A stretch of DNA of 48,947 nucleotides from a virus. A program made the position numbers and the translations under genes. The notes beneath the pieces were generated by a model. The model worked only from the letters and a program-made list of their open reading frames with translations. It searched no databases and was not told the origin of the DNA. This document shows, piece after piece, positions 9,111-17,318 of this stretch. The stretch spans positions 1-48,947 of IMG/VR virus record IMGVR_UViG_3300034158_000121; one strand, written 5' to 3'. Numbering within the stretch: the first letter of the stretch is position 1; every line of letters starts with the position of its first letter.

Positions 9111-9338
9111 ATGAGCATAAGTACAGCCAACCACATCTACGGGGAGCTCAAGAAGCGCGGTTACTCCGTCAGAAACTGGGCAATTGAGCGTGGTTTCAGC
9201 CCTCGCACCGTGCAGGAGTGTATTCACACTTACGCCCCTTGCAAACATAAGCGGCCATTAGAGGGCACAGTCTCATCGAAAGTGATGGGGGCATTGAGTG
9301 AAACCCTTGGTGTTGCTCTGTGTGGAGACAGCAAATGA
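9111..9338 (+). CDS. Ner-like early regulator (small helix-turn-helix protein)
   Basis: The 75-residue product starts at ATG 9111; an upstream in-frame start at 9072 lies in the operator region and is less likely. Most of the protein is a helix-turn-helix of the form KKRGYSVRNWAIERGFSPRTVQEC, similar to the small DNA-binding proteins of BcepMu-like phages. It occupies the position of Mu ner, first gene of the early operon and just before the transposase, where it would tune the repressor and early promoters. Its stop overlaps the transposase start (ATGA at 9335-9338), which suggests translational coupling. Confidence 0.7.
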   Translation: MSISTANHIYGELKKRGYSVRNWAIERGFSPRTVQECIHTYAPCKHKRPLEGTVSSKVMGALSETLGVALCGDSK

Positions 9339-11548
9339 AAGAGTGGTTCACCTCAATGGAACTGGTCAGCCTGCCTGGGATGCCAACCACAGTGCAGGGC
9401 GTGAGATACCGAGCAAAATCTGAACAATTCAATGCGCGTAAATGTTCGGATGGCAAAGGCAGCGAATACCACATCAGCTCGCTGCCGATAGAAACCCGCC
9501 GCTATCTGGCAGAGAGAGCCGTGGCCGAACAAGGTCAAGCCGTGACCGATCACGCTGCTGGCGGCAAGGCCATGGCCAAGTTGCTGGCGCGTGAGGTGCC
9601 GGTCAAACCGGATGCGGGCCGCAAGTTGCTGACGCTGGGGGAGGGGGCGCGCAAGAAAGTCGATGCCAGGCTGCTGATCCTGCAGGCCGCCGATATCTTT
9701 CTGGCGCCCTATCAGGCCTGTCAGCAAGGGGAGGTGGGACGCCGGACGTTTATCGAGGCTTACCGTGCCCGCAGCTTGTCACTCCCTGTGAGCGTCTATG
9801 ACCGGCAAAAACCGTTCAGCCTGATCACCTTGCGCCGTTGGCAGGGGGCGTTGGCTGATGAAGGCCCCGCAGCTTTGGCCGGCAACTACCAGCGGGAGCG
9901 ACCATCGACCGTGGAGCAGAGCCCGGATCTGGCCCAGTTCCTGACGGCCCTGGTCACAGCTAAACCCCATCTGGCCAACAAGTGGGGCGCCCTGCACGAG
10001 CTCGCCAGCCAATACAGCGAGATGAACCAGTTGGGATGGCACATCCCCAGCCAATCCTCCTTGCGCCGCTGGATGGTCAAATGGCTGAGTGACAACAAAG
10101 TGGCCTTCACCTATGCCACCAACCCCGATGCCTACAACAACAAATACCGCAGCGCGATCGAGGAGATGTATCCCTGGATGGCTCAACCCAACGACGTGTG
10201 GGAGTTCGACAGCACGCCGGTCGATGCCATGTTGGTGGATGGTCGTCACAGCATTATCGCGGTGATCGACGTATTTACCCGCCGGGTGCGCCTGCTGGTG
10301 GCCAAAACCTCATCGAGCGAGGGGATCTGCCTGCTGCTGCGCAAGACCCTGCTGGCCTGGGGCACCCTCAACGATAACGGCGTGATGCGCACCGATAACG
10401 GCTCTGACTACGTGAGCCAGCGGGTCATGTCCATCTGCACCCTGCTGGGGATGAACGTCAGCCGCTCCAACGCCTATTCCGGGTGGGAGAAACCTCACAT
10501 AGAGCGCTTCTTTCGCACCATGAGCCACGGCCTTATCGAGTTGCTGCCCTCCTATATCGGGCACTGCGTGGCCGACCGGCAGGTGATCGAGGCGCGCAAG
10601 AGCTTTGCCCAGCGTCTGGAAGAGAAACGCAAACCGGATGCTGAAAAGGAGATCTTCGAGCTGGCCATGACGGCCTCCGAGCTGCAGAGCTTGCTCGATA
10701 ACTGGCTCGATGCCCGCTACCACAACCGCAAACACGGCTCTCTGGGAATGACCCCCAACGAGAAATATGGCCATGCCCGCTATCAGCGGCGAGCCATTGG
10801 CGACGAGTCGGCGCTGGATCTGCTGCTCAACCATGTCGGTGAGGCTACCGTCTCCAAGGGCTTCATCAAAGCGGGTGGGCTCAAATACACGGCACCTGAG
10901 CTGCTGGAGCATAACTGGAAGAGCCAGCGGGTCAGCGTGTTCCTCGACCCCAGCGATGTGGGCCGCGCCATCTTGTATCGCACAGGGGATTGGAACGAGC
11001 GGATCGAGGCCGTGAACATCGAACTGCTGGGCAATGGTGTCAGCCCTGATGCCTTCCGCGCCGCCAAGCGTGCCGACGCCAAGGCGCTGGCCGGTTTTCG
11101 CCGCGAGATGCGCAATGTGGCCAAGACCTTTGGCATCGACCAGCTCCATCAGGATGTGGTGCGCCACTTCGTCTCACAGGCGCGGGATATCGCCCAGTTC
11201 CAACGTAGCGATCTCACCCTCGATAACCCGGCTTTGGCTGCGCTCTCGGGCATTGCCGCTCCCGGTGAACCGGCTCAGTTCAGTGCTGCAGAACTTGCCG
11301 CCATTGAGGCCAGGCGAGAAGAGAAAGCCGCCCGCCAGCAAGCAACGGCAGGGCAAGAGTCCAGAGCACTCAAGACCGAGTACGAACAGGCCATCTACTT
11401 GGCAGAGAAGGAGTTGGATGCCCCGCTGACAGAGCGGGAGAAGGATTGGCTGACCCGATACCTCTACAGCCACAAGCTGATGGCGAAACGGATTAACCGC
11501 CATCTGGATGAAGTCAGGGCCACACGCAGCGCCCAGGCAAAAGGTTAG
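9335..11548 (+). CDS. A: DDE transposase (MuA-type, rve core)
   Basis: The 737-residue protein starts at ATG 9335 in an ATGA overlap with the preceding gene. It joins the phage ends to target DNA during integration and replicative transposition. The N-terminal region (about 1-110) fits a DNA-binding domain for the end sites. The catalytic core contains D292 (VWEFDSTP), D354 (RTDNGSDY) and E390 (KPHIERFF), a DD(35)E arrangement like retroviral-type integrases. A long C-terminal part rich in Ala, Glu and Lys would contact the partner ATPase. All three acidic residues are present, so it looks active. Confidence 0.93.
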   Translation: MKEWFTSMELVSLPGMPTTVQGVRYRAKSEQFNARKCSDGKGSEYHISSLPIETRRYLAERAVAEQGQAVTDHAAGGKAMAKLLAREVPVKPDAGRKLLTLGEGARKKVDARLLILQAADIFLAPYQACQQGEVGRRTFIEAYRARSLSLPVSVYDRQKPFSLITLRRWQGALADEGPAALAGNYQRERPSTVEQSPDLAQFLTALVTAKPHLANKWGALHELASQYSEMNQLGWHIPSQSSLRRWMVKWLSDNKVAFTYATNPDAYNNKYRSAIEEMYPWMAQPNDVWEFDSTPVDAMLVDGRHSIIAVIDVFTRRVRLLVAKTSSSEGICLLLRKTLLAWGTLNDNGVMRTDNGSDYVSQRVMSICTLLGMNVSRSNAYSGWEKPHIERFFRTMSHGLIELLPSYIGHCVADRQVIEARKSFAQRLEEKRKPDAEKEIFELAMTASELQSLLDNWLDARYHNRKHGSLGMTPNEKYGHARYQRRAIGDESALDLLLNHVGEATVSKGFIKAGGLKYTAPELLEHNWKSQRVSVFLDPSDVGRAILYRTGDWNERIEAVNIELLGNGVSPDAFRAAKRADAKALAGFRREMRNVAKTFGIDQLHQDVVRHFVSQARDIAQFQRSDLTLDNPALAALSGIAAPGEPAQFSAAELAAIEARREEKAARQQATAGQESRALKTEYEQAIYLAEKELDAPLTEREKDWLTRYLYSHKLMAKRINRHLDEVRATRSAQAKG

Positions 11549-11589
11549 CGTGTGGCCCCGTTAAACCAAAAACAAAGGACAAAACCACT

Positions 11590-12312
11590 ATGAAACACAA
11601 GATTGTTGAAGTCAAAAACATGATCAAGACCGAGCAGCTGCTCGACAACTTGCTCAACCGCTCCAGCATAGTGCCGGGGATTGGTTTGATCCACGGCCCC
11701 TCCGGGTTTGGCAAGACCACCGCCGTCGAGTGGCTGTTCAACCAGGACGAAGTGAACGGCATCTATGTGCGCTGCTACAAGGCTGACACGGTCACCAGTT
11801 TGCTGGAGCAGATCGCCAAAGAGATAGGCATTCCCCAACGCCATAACCTGCGTGCTCAGGTCGATAGCATCGTCGAATCCGTGCGCGCCGAAGAGCTGGC
11901 CATCTTCGTGGATGAGGCGGATTACGTGGTCGGCAATGCCCGCATCATGGAGACCCTGCGCGATATCTACGATGCCACCGAACAACCCCTGATCCTGGTG
12001 GGCATGGAAGAGATTGCCCGCCGCATCAGCCAGCGCAAGCAGCTGTTTAACCGCATCTCCCAGTGGATCGAATTCAAACCCGCCGATCTGGAGGACGTGT
12101 CTCTGATAGCCAGCGAAATGCTGGAGGTAGACGTGGAGATCGACGATGCCCTGCTGGATCTCATCCGCAAACGCTCCAACGGTGTGGTGCGCACCATCGT
12201 CTCGGCGCTGGACAAGATCGAGAAGATGGCTATGGCCTCTGACGCCCGGATTATCCGGCTAGAGGATGTCGACGCCAGTGAACTGCTGCATGACGTGCGC
12301 CGCAGCCGTTAG
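11590..12312 (+). CDS. B: MuB-type AAA ATPase, transposition target-choice protein
   Basis: The 240-residue product has a Walker A GPSGFGKTT (36-44) and a Walker B IFVDEAD (105-111), followed by a sensor-type strand LILVGMEE and a helical C-terminal lid. It binds ATP and DNA, activates the transposase and directs it to target DNA away from the phage itself. It follows the transposase by 41 nt with GGAC as ribosome site. It is shorter than Mu B (312 residues) because it lacks the long N-terminal helix-turn-helix extension, as in many BcepMu/D3112-like phages. Confidence 0.92.
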   Translation: MKHKIVEVKNMIKTEQLLDNLLNRSSIVPGIGLIHGPSGFGKTTAVEWLFNQDEVNGIYVRCYKADTVTSLLEQIAKEIGIPQRHNLRAQVDSIVESVRAEELAIFVDEADYVVGNARIMETLRDIYDATEQPLILVGMEEIARRISQRKQLFNRISQWIEFKPADLEDVSLIASEMLEVDVEIDDALLDLIRKRSNGVVRTIVSALDKIEKMAMASDARIIRLEDVDASELLHDVRRSR

Positions 12313-12358
12313 TGGTGCCAGCGTACCTCGATAAGAACAAAGCACGGGAGGGATACCA

Positions 12359-12991
12359 GTGGTTCAGACAAAAAACGAGACCAAAACAGAGCTCGCCTGG
12401 AATTGGATGTGTCAGCGAGAAAGCTTCTCTGTGCAAGAGGTCATCAACGGTGTCGAGATCAATAAACAGCAGATGTATCGGGTCATCAGCGCTTGGTTAT
12501 ATGGCGGATACATCCGCCTTGTATCACCCAAATCTCAAAGACGGCAGCGTATGTATCAAGTGGTTGATCCTGCGATATTGCCGCCACTGGGGAGTGGTTC
12601 TCGGCCCTTGAACGCCGAAGGGTTGGCCATTAAACGCAGGTATAGCAAGCGTCACAGCAAGCGCAAGACGGTGCAACAGAAACTCTGGAACACCATGAAG
12701 ATCAGCCGTCGATTTACTCTGGCCGATTTGATGATCACCGCGAATACCAACCGCAATACCGCTTGGCATTACACCAATCAATTGGTGTTGGCGGGTTATG
12801 TGAGGTTGGTTGTCAGGGTGAATTCAAGGCAGTCCGTTCAAGACAAATACGGGCTTACAAACATCTATCAATTGGTCCGCGATACGGGGCGTTTTTCTCC
12901 GATGAGAAGAGACAACGGCTGTTGGGATCAGAACCAGCAACGGCTCTATCCGTTCCTGGTTGAGGAGGATGAACATGGACACGTGGCTTGA
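12359..12991 (+). CDS. Early phage protein with two winged-helix-like domains
   Basis: The start is a GTG at 12359 preceded by GGGAGGG. The 210 residues appear to contain two similar DNA-binding modules: about 20-65 (SFSVQEVINGVEINKQQMYR) and about 115-165 (RRFTLADLMITANTNRNTA). Both have the helix pattern of winged helices, joined by a basic linker (KRRYSKRHSKRKTVQQK). No named family is recognised. It lies in the early operon after the B-type ATPase, so a role in replication or early regulation is likely but unproven. Confidence 0.7.
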   Translation: MVQTKNETKTELAWNWMCQRESFSVQEVINGVEINKQQMYRVISAWLYGGYIRLVSPKSQRRQRMYQVVDPAILPPLGSGSRPLNAEGLAIKRRYSKRHSKRKTVQQKLWNTMKISRRFTLADLMITANTNRNTAWHYTNQLVLAGYVRLVVRVNSRQSVQDKYGLTNIYQLVRDTGRFSPMRRDNGCWDQNQQRLYPFLVEEDEHGHVA

Positions 12992-13535
12992 GGTGTTACA
13001 GGCCGAAGTCGCAGCCAGTTCGCTGGCCGTGGTGGCCGACAAGCTTGGTTTATCCAGAACCACTATCAGCCAGGTCTGTAACCAGAAATATCCCGGCGAT
13101 ATGGCAAGGGTGCAAACCCTGGTGGAAGGGGCCCTGATGGGCAGCAAGGTGATGTGCCCCATTCTGGGCGAAATACCGGTGCATCAATGTCTTGCCCATC
13201 AGCGCCGTGGTCCCCGTGATGTGGGTAGCAGCCCGATGGACATCAAGCTCTGGAAGGCGTGCCGCAGCGGCTGCCCCCATAGCCAACTGGGTGAGGAACA
13301 GCAACTGCGACGGCCAATGCGCATCTCGGTTGGGCCAAACAACAAAGGCATGGACAAGAGCGCCCGCTATGACGCCGAGGCCACCCTCTCCCGGCTGCGC
13401 CGGCAGGCCAAAAGCGATGGAGAGAATGCCAGTTCGTCCCTGCGTATTCTGACCGAGCTGCTGGCAGAGGAGCTCAAGATCATGGGCATCAAGTACAACC
13501 GGCTGCTCGATCGGACCGAGAAGAACAACCAGTAA
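12975..13535 (+). CDS. HTH DNA-binding protein with conserved cysteine cluster
   Basis: The ATG at 12975 is chosen because GGAGG lies six bases upstream; two earlier in-frame starts are too close to it. The gene overlaps the previous one by 17 nt. Residues about 18-45 form a lambda-type helix-turn-helix (VVADKLGLSRTTISQVCN). A middle segment has cysteines in the pattern MCP, QC, and ACRSGCPH (about 55-105), which could bind zinc or another metal. The C-terminal part is a charged helix (RLRRQAKSDGENASSSL, LAEELKIMG). Similar proteins occur in early regions of Mu-like phages; the function is not established. Confidence 0.75.
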   Translation: MDTWLEVLQAEVAASSLAVVADKLGLSRTTISQVCNQKYPGDMARVQTLVEGALMGSKVMCPILGEIPVHQCLAHQRRGPRDVGSSPMDIKLWKACRSGCPHSQLGEEQQLRRPMRISVGPNNKGMDKSARYDAEATLSRLRRQAKSDGENASSSLRILTELLAEELKIMGIKYNRLLDRTEKNNQ

Positions 13536-13592
13536 ACCAGCGGGCTCGGGGTGTGCGGTGGGCCCAGTGATTGAGATCACAAGGAGAATGGG

Positions 13593-13823
13593 ATGAAGAA
13601 GAATCTGCAAAATACCGCCGAGCAACTGCGTCATTGGCTGACCGCGAAAGGCTGTGAAGTTCGCACCAGCCAGATCTGCCATACCCCGCTGCTGGCGGTG
13701 ACGGGGCCACTGCCCAGCGAGATGAAAGCGCGTGCCGTGTTGAGCCGCGAGTGTCTGGCGGGGGTGGTGCGGGAGGTTGCCTTGGTGCGCTTTGGTGGCT
13801 GCGTGCTGCATTGGCGCCAGTAA
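13593..13823 (+). CDS. Small early phage protein (76 aa)
   Basis: ATG 13593 follows AAGGAGAATGG. The 76-residue product is compact, with a helical start (NTAEQLRHWLTAKGCEV) and a beta-rich rest that holds four scattered cysteines. No family is recognised. It is one of a string of closely spaced small early genes between the transposition and GemA genes, a position where Mu-like phages keep non-essential or host-modifying proteins. Confidence 0.65.
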   Translation: MKKNLQNTAEQLRHWLTAKGCEVRTSQICHTPLLAVTGPLPSEMKARAVLSRECLAGVVREVALVRFGGCVLHWRQ

Positions 13824-13833
13824 GGAGACGGAA

Positions 13834-14013
13834 ATGGTCAAGATCCAGATCGACATAGAGGACGAAGACCTGGCCAAGGTGGTGCTGCGCCAGTTACCCA
13901 AGTTCCTCGATTTTTGCGGCGCGACTCACCAAGAAGAACAGGCGAGCGCATCAGCCCCGGATCAGGCGGCCTATGTGGGCCATCAGATGCCTGGCAGTAA
14001 CAAGATCCACTAA
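13834..14013 (+). CDS. Small acidic early phage protein (59 aa)
   Basis: The start at 13834 is chosen because AAGGAGACGG lies just upstream; an earlier in-frame ATG at 13777 lies inside the preceding gene without a ribosome site. The peptide begins MVKIQIDIEDEDLAKVVLRQ, a beta strand followed by an acidic helix, and ends in a flexible tail. No known family is recognised. Confidence 0.6.
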   Translation: MVKIQIDIEDEDLAKVVLRQLPKFLDFCGATHQEEQASASAPDQAAYVGHQMPGSNKIH

Positions 14014-14023
14014 GGAGAAGCCC

Positions 14024-14644
14024 ATGCAAGAAGCACAGACCGCCAGCACAACCCCGATGCGTCAGAACGCCCAGGGGCACTGGGTACCGGAAAACCTGAT
14101 CGCTCCGGCAGACAAGCTGCGTGATGAAGTGGTGATGGCCATCATCGCGGCCGCCCATGAAGAGCGCTCCCGCCTGGCGGCGTTCAAGATAAACGCCATG
14201 CAGCAGATTACCGACTTTGTAGACCTCTCCGCCGAGCAGTATGGCGTGGCGTGGGGCGGTACCAAGGGCAATGTCACCCTGCTCAGTTTTGATGGTCGTT
14301 ACAAGCTCATTCGGGCCGTGGGGGAGCACCGCAAATTTGATGAACGGATCCAGGCGGCCAAGACACTGATCGACCAGTGCATCGCGCGCTGGAGCGATGG
14401 CGCCGACGCCAAGCTGCGGGCGCTGGTTGACCATGCCTTTCGGGTCTCCAAGGCGGGCCATATCGACGTCAATCAGGTGCTCTCCCTGCGTCAGCTCAAT
14501 ATCGAAGACGCCGACTGGGAGCAGGCCATGCAGGCGATCGCCGACGCCATTCAGGTGACCGGTACCAGCCAATATCTGCGGCTCTACGAGCGAGACGGTC
14601 AGGGCCGTTACATCCAGATGAGCCTGGATCTGGCCAAGTTGTAG
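14024..14644 (+). CDS. DUF3164 family phage protein
   Basis: ATG 14024 follows AAGGAGAAGCCC. The 206-residue protein matches the pattern I know for DUF3164: a short N-terminus with GHWVPENLI, a helical segment, the core GGTKGNVTLLSFDGRYKLIR (about 79-98), then helices with an LIDQCIARW motif, and an ending where an aromatic strand (QYLRLYERD) precedes SLDLAKL. DUF3164 proteins are common in the early operons of Mu-like phages, often beside a Gam-like nuclease inhibitor; none is seen here. Biochemical function is unknown. Confidence 0.85.
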   Translation: MQEAQTASTTPMRQNAQGHWVPENLIAPADKLRDEVVMAIIAAAHEERSRLAAFKINAMQQITDFVDLSAEQYGVAWGGTKGNVTLLSFDGRYKLIRAVGEHRKFDERIQAAKTLIDQCIARWSDGADAKLRALVDHAFRVSKAGHIDVNQVLSLRQLNIEDADWEQAMQAIADAIQVTGTSQYLRLYERDGQGRYIQMSLDLAKL

Positions 14645-14656
14645 GGAGGGAATGCG

Positions 14657-14872
14657 ATGGAAAACGTAAAAGCTCTGTTGAACACCAGTGTGGCCGATGC
14701 CAAGAGCTCTCTGGAATGTCAGCTACGCAGCAATCCGCATCTTGCCCTGAGCGATGCGCAGCTCGCTTTGGACTTCATGGATTCGCAAGATGCCACCGGA
14801 GCGGCGCACAAGTCCCGCCGAGTCATGTTGCTCACTATTGTCAACAAGGCGAGAAAACAACTATCCCACTAA
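14657..14872 (+). CDS. Small early phage protein (71 aa)
   Basis: ATG 14657 follows GGGAGGG. The 71-residue, mostly helical product (SSLECQLRSNPHLALSDAQ) has no recognised family. It lies 12 nt after the DUF3164 gene in the same operon. A strong GC hairpin without a U-run (ACGGGGG with CCCCCCGT, 14878-14896) lies just after its stop. Confidence 0.6.
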   Translation: MENVKALLNTSVADAKSSLECQLRSNPHLALSDAQLALDFMDSQDATGAAHKSRRVMLLTIVNKARKQLSH

Positions 14873-14980
14873 GCGAAACGGGGGCTTGCCCCCCGTCTAT
14901 CCAGCGTGGTCGCTGGGTACTGATGAGCAACCGAACGATCTGGGCCCAGGTCTTCACCGCCTCGATAAAGGAGCACGGCG

Positions 14981-15217
14981 ATGACCAAAACAGAGATGGA
15001 TATTCGGCTTACCAAGATTTTCAGTGCGGCAGCCATTGCACAGGCGGCCCCTGATAAACGAGCTGTGTGCAAACAGCTCAAGCAGTTTGATAAAGAGGCC
15101 CGTGCACAAGGGTTCTTTGCCCTGGCAGGGGAAGCCTGCCAGATGCGCTGGCAACTGGTGGCAGAGCTGCAGCGGGATAGGGCTGTCGCGGGGGAGGTCA
15201 GTCATGGCCATGTCTAA
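14981..15217 (+). CDS. Small helical early phage protein (78 aa)
   Basis: ATG 14981 follows AAAGGAGCACGGCG. The product is predicted to be almost all helix, with a basic central portion (CKQLKQFDKEARAQG). No family is recognised. It overlaps the next gene by 14 nt, which indicates coupled translation. Confidence 0.6.
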   Translation: MTKTEMDIRLTKIFSAAAIAQAAPDKRAVCKQLKQFDKEARAQGFFALAGEACQMRWQLVAELQRDRAVAGEVSHGHV

Positions 15218-15392
15218 CTGGCCGCAACTGCTGGCCTATGTGATGAAGTTTGGCCCCCTGAGTCAACAGCAGGCAGAGCAGTGGCTCGATAGCCGTTGCC
15301 CTCAGTGGCGCAGCGGGCCGGACGTGATGGCGGCAGGACAAATCTGGACGGCAAAGGCAGGAGGGAAAGGTGAGCGCAATCAAGAGCAATAA
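15204..15392 (+). CDS. Small early phage protein (62 aa)
   Basis: The ATG at 15204 follows GGGGAGGTCAGTC; the same frame is open further upstream but without a ribosome site. The peptide (NWPQLLAYVMKFGPLSQQQA and a GP-rich second half) resembles a winged-helix fragment found in Mu-like early regions. It overlaps genes on both sides (14 nt upstream, 23 nt downstream), the tight packing expected of a real phage gene. Confidence 0.55.
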   Translation: MAMSNWPQLLAYVMKFGPLSQQQAEQWLDSRCPQWRSGPDVMAAGQIWTAKAGGKGERNQEQ

Positions 15393-15984
15393 GCCAAGCA
15401 GTGACCGCACCCGACTGATCCGGCTGGTCCAGGTAGGCAGACGAGCCCTGGGGCTCGATGAAGAGACCTATCGTGAGCTGCTGGAGCAGCAGAGCGGCAA
15501 GCGTTCGGCAGCCGAGCTGACCCTGCAGGAGCTGGACAAGGTGCTGGTGGCCATGAAGGCGGCAGGCTTTAAACCGACCGTTAAACGCCCTGTTAAAGGG
15601 GCTGCCAGCCAGCGTTTAAGTCCCGTCAGCGGTGCCCTGGTCAGGACGGGCGAGATAGGCGTTATCCGGGCAGTCTGGATCACCATGCACCGCCATGGCC
15701 TGCTGCGCGATGGCAGCGAGACAGCGCTCAATCATTACGTCGAGCGCCAGACTGTGCGGATAAACAAGGGGATCGGGGTGGCTGAGGTGGCCTGGCTCAG
15801 TGATGCACTGGCGTACAGGGTGCTGGAATCCCTCAAGAACTGGCACAAGCGGGAGATGGTCAAGGCGCTGCACAGAGCCAAGCGCACCGTCCCGATTAAT
15901 GAGAAGACCAGACGAGTGGCCGGTTATCAGACTGTGCTGGTGGCCTTCGAGCAGATGAAAGCGGAGACGCAAGATGGACGCTAA
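15370..15984 (+). CDS. gemA: GemA/gp16-type early regulator (DUF1018)
   Basis: The GTG at 15370 is preceded by GGAGGG. The 204-residue protein fits the Mu GemA family. It opens with LIRLVQVGRRALGLDEETYRELL (here about 16-38), has a linker containing FKPTVKRPVK, and then a helical half with VIRAVWITMHRHGLLRDGSE and an aromatic NWHKREM region. In Mu, GemA affects host gene expression and DNA supercoiling. It precedes the Mor gene, as in Mu, and overlaps it by 11 nt. Confidence 0.88.
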   Translation: MSAIKSNKPSSDRTRLIRLVQVGRRALGLDEETYRELLEQQSGKRSAAELTLQELDKVLVAMKAAGFKPTVKRPVKGAASQRLSPVSGALVRTGEIGVIRAVWITMHRHGLLRDGSETALNHYVERQTVRINKGIGVAEVAWLSDALAYRVLESLKNWHKREMVKALHRAKRTVPINEKTRRVAGYQTVLVAFEQMKAETQDGR

Positions 15985-16411
15985 CACGAAAAATCTGGAT
16001 CTGTTCGCCGATGACCATGAATCTCTGGGGCAGTTGGTGGACCGGCTCGACCAGATCCCTGTCGCTGAGCTGACGGCCAAATGGCCCAAGGCACTGGCCG
16101 AACTGGTGGATGTGCTGGCCAGCGAACTGGGTCGAGGTGGTATGGCACCTGATCTTGCCCGTGCTCAGGCCCGCAAACTGGCACTGGTGCAGGCCCATTA
16201 CATGGGCGGCCGCGCCTACTACATCCCAACCGGAGAGCATCTCAAGGCAGCCCTGCGTGACCGGGCCATCTGGGATGAGTTCAATGGCCGCAATATAGAC
16301 CAGTTGGCCCGCAAGCACGGGCTCTCTGTGCCGCAGACCTATGCCGTTGTGGCAGAACAGCGGCGGTTAAGTCGTTGCTCTTATCAAAAAGATCTATTTG
16401 CTAATAGCTGA
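15974..16411 (+). CDS. mor: Mor-type middle/late transcription activator
   Basis: The 145-residue protein fits the Mu Mor/C family. It has a helical dimerisation half (LGQLVDRLDQIPVAELTAKWP, then VLASELGRGGMAPDLARAQ), a central YYIPTGE turn (about 76-82) and a C-terminal helix-turn-helix (about 104-132, NIDQLARKHGLSVPQTYAVV). Mor binds a dyad upstream of a promoter that lacks a good -35 and recruits RNA polymerase. No second activator (C) is seen, so this protein may drive all late promoters, including the CCATAAACCC sites. A terminator follows 27 nt downstream. Confidence 0.88.
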   Translation: MDANTKNLDLFADDHESLGQLVDRLDQIPVAELTAKWPKALAELVDVLASELGRGGMAPDLARAQARKLALVQAHYMGGRAYYIPTGEHLKAALRDRAIWDEFNGRNIDQLARKHGLSVPQTYAVVAEQRRLSRCSYQKDLFANS

Positions 16412-16437
16412 GGATGGAAATTGAATTTAGTTTTTTA

Positions 16438-16461
16438 GTGGCCCTGAAGGGCCACTTTTAA
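16438..16461 (+). terminator. Intrinsic terminator of the early/middle operon
   Basis: GTGGCCC, loop TGAA, GGGCCAC, then TTTTAAT. It closes the early operon just before the convergent nuclease/ATPase cargo. Confidence 0.85.
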
Positions 16462-16472
16462 TGAATAAGTTT

Positions 16473-17318
16473 TCAGAACTCATTGAAGCCTTTGTCGCAA
16501 AACCAATCACTCTCTATGAAAGCTTCATATGTAGCCGTTCTCCAGCTATTTAATTTCGCAATACGGCAACTTTCAGCACGAGATTTTAACTCAACCTTTA
16601 CCAGATTTTTTCCTCCAGCTATATGCATGTTATTTAATTGATGGCGGATGTTAATTATCTCATCAGCACTCTCTGATGAATAAAGAGTGTTCAAATTTAA
16701 ACTGTCAAAGTGGGACTCAACTCTAGAAAACAATACATCACCCCAGGCATCAGGCTGCTTTACATAAAATAAAACTGCAGCTGGGGAACCAGGGATTACT
16801 TTTGCGAACAACCAACGCTCATCTTCTATATTATCAAAGTAAGGGTGTATTGATTCTTCGCTAGAATTTAGTGGTAATTTTGCAAGCTTTGCTTTATTAC
16901 AATCACCACAAGCAGGCACTAAATTGAGTGGTGCTACAGAAAGTATTGGATACTGAGACTTTGGTAGGTGATGGTCAAGGGTCGAAACTGTTCTCTGGCC
17001 ACACAATGCACATTTTCCATTGGGGGCAGAAGTAAATAGCTTGTCGTATACATCACGGCCCGGAGCTTTTTTCTTGGCCATTCTTTGTGTGTAAATAGAC
17101 TCCATTTCGGCAGTGCTAACAATTCCTTCGATAACCCCTTCCCGTACAAACTGATGTAGGAGTGTTTGTGATGCGAGAGCATCAAATAGTTCCGAAGCTT
17201 CAGCGACATTTTCCGCTATACTTGATAACCGTCTCTTTAAATCAGGGTCGCGAATTCTACTAATGCAGGTAATATATACGGCTTTAGCATCAAAAGGTGG
17301 AGGGTCGAGCTTAATCAT
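16473..17318 (-). CDS. HNH endonuclease of Septu-like defence pair (PtuB-like)
   Basis: The 281-residue protein has an HNH core: zinc-binding C103xxC106, DHH at 115-117, N132, and C137xxC140 followed by N141. The N-terminal 100 residues are helical and the C-terminal half has no known pattern. Its start overlaps the ATPase stop (TAATG), so the two are translationally coupled. HNH nuclease plus ABC-type ATPase is the composition of Septu (PtuAB) systems. An HNH protein this long with this ATPase type may be a variant. The gene is AT-rich relative to the phage and runs against the phage operon. Anti-phage function is inferred from composition and location. Confidence 0.8.
   Translation of the reverse strand: MIKLDPPPFDAKAVYITCISRIRDPDLKRRLSSIAENVAEASELFDALASQTLLHQFVREGVIEGIVSTAEMESIYTQRMAKKKAPGRDVYDKLFTSAPNGKCALCGQRTVSTLDHHLPKSQYPILSVAPLNLVPACGDCNKAKLAKLPLNSSEESIHPYFDNIEDERWLFAKVIPGSPAAVLFYVKQPDAWGDVLFSRVESHFDSLNLNTLYSSESADEIINIRHQLNNMHIAGGKNLVKVELKSRAESCRIAKLNSWRTATYEAFIESDWFCDKGFNEF

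Noticed and set aside
14922-15054. Short plus-strand ORF starting MSNRTIWAQVF, overlapping the 78-codon early gene
   Set aside because: It overlaps a gene with a better start in another frame, and has no strong ribosome site.
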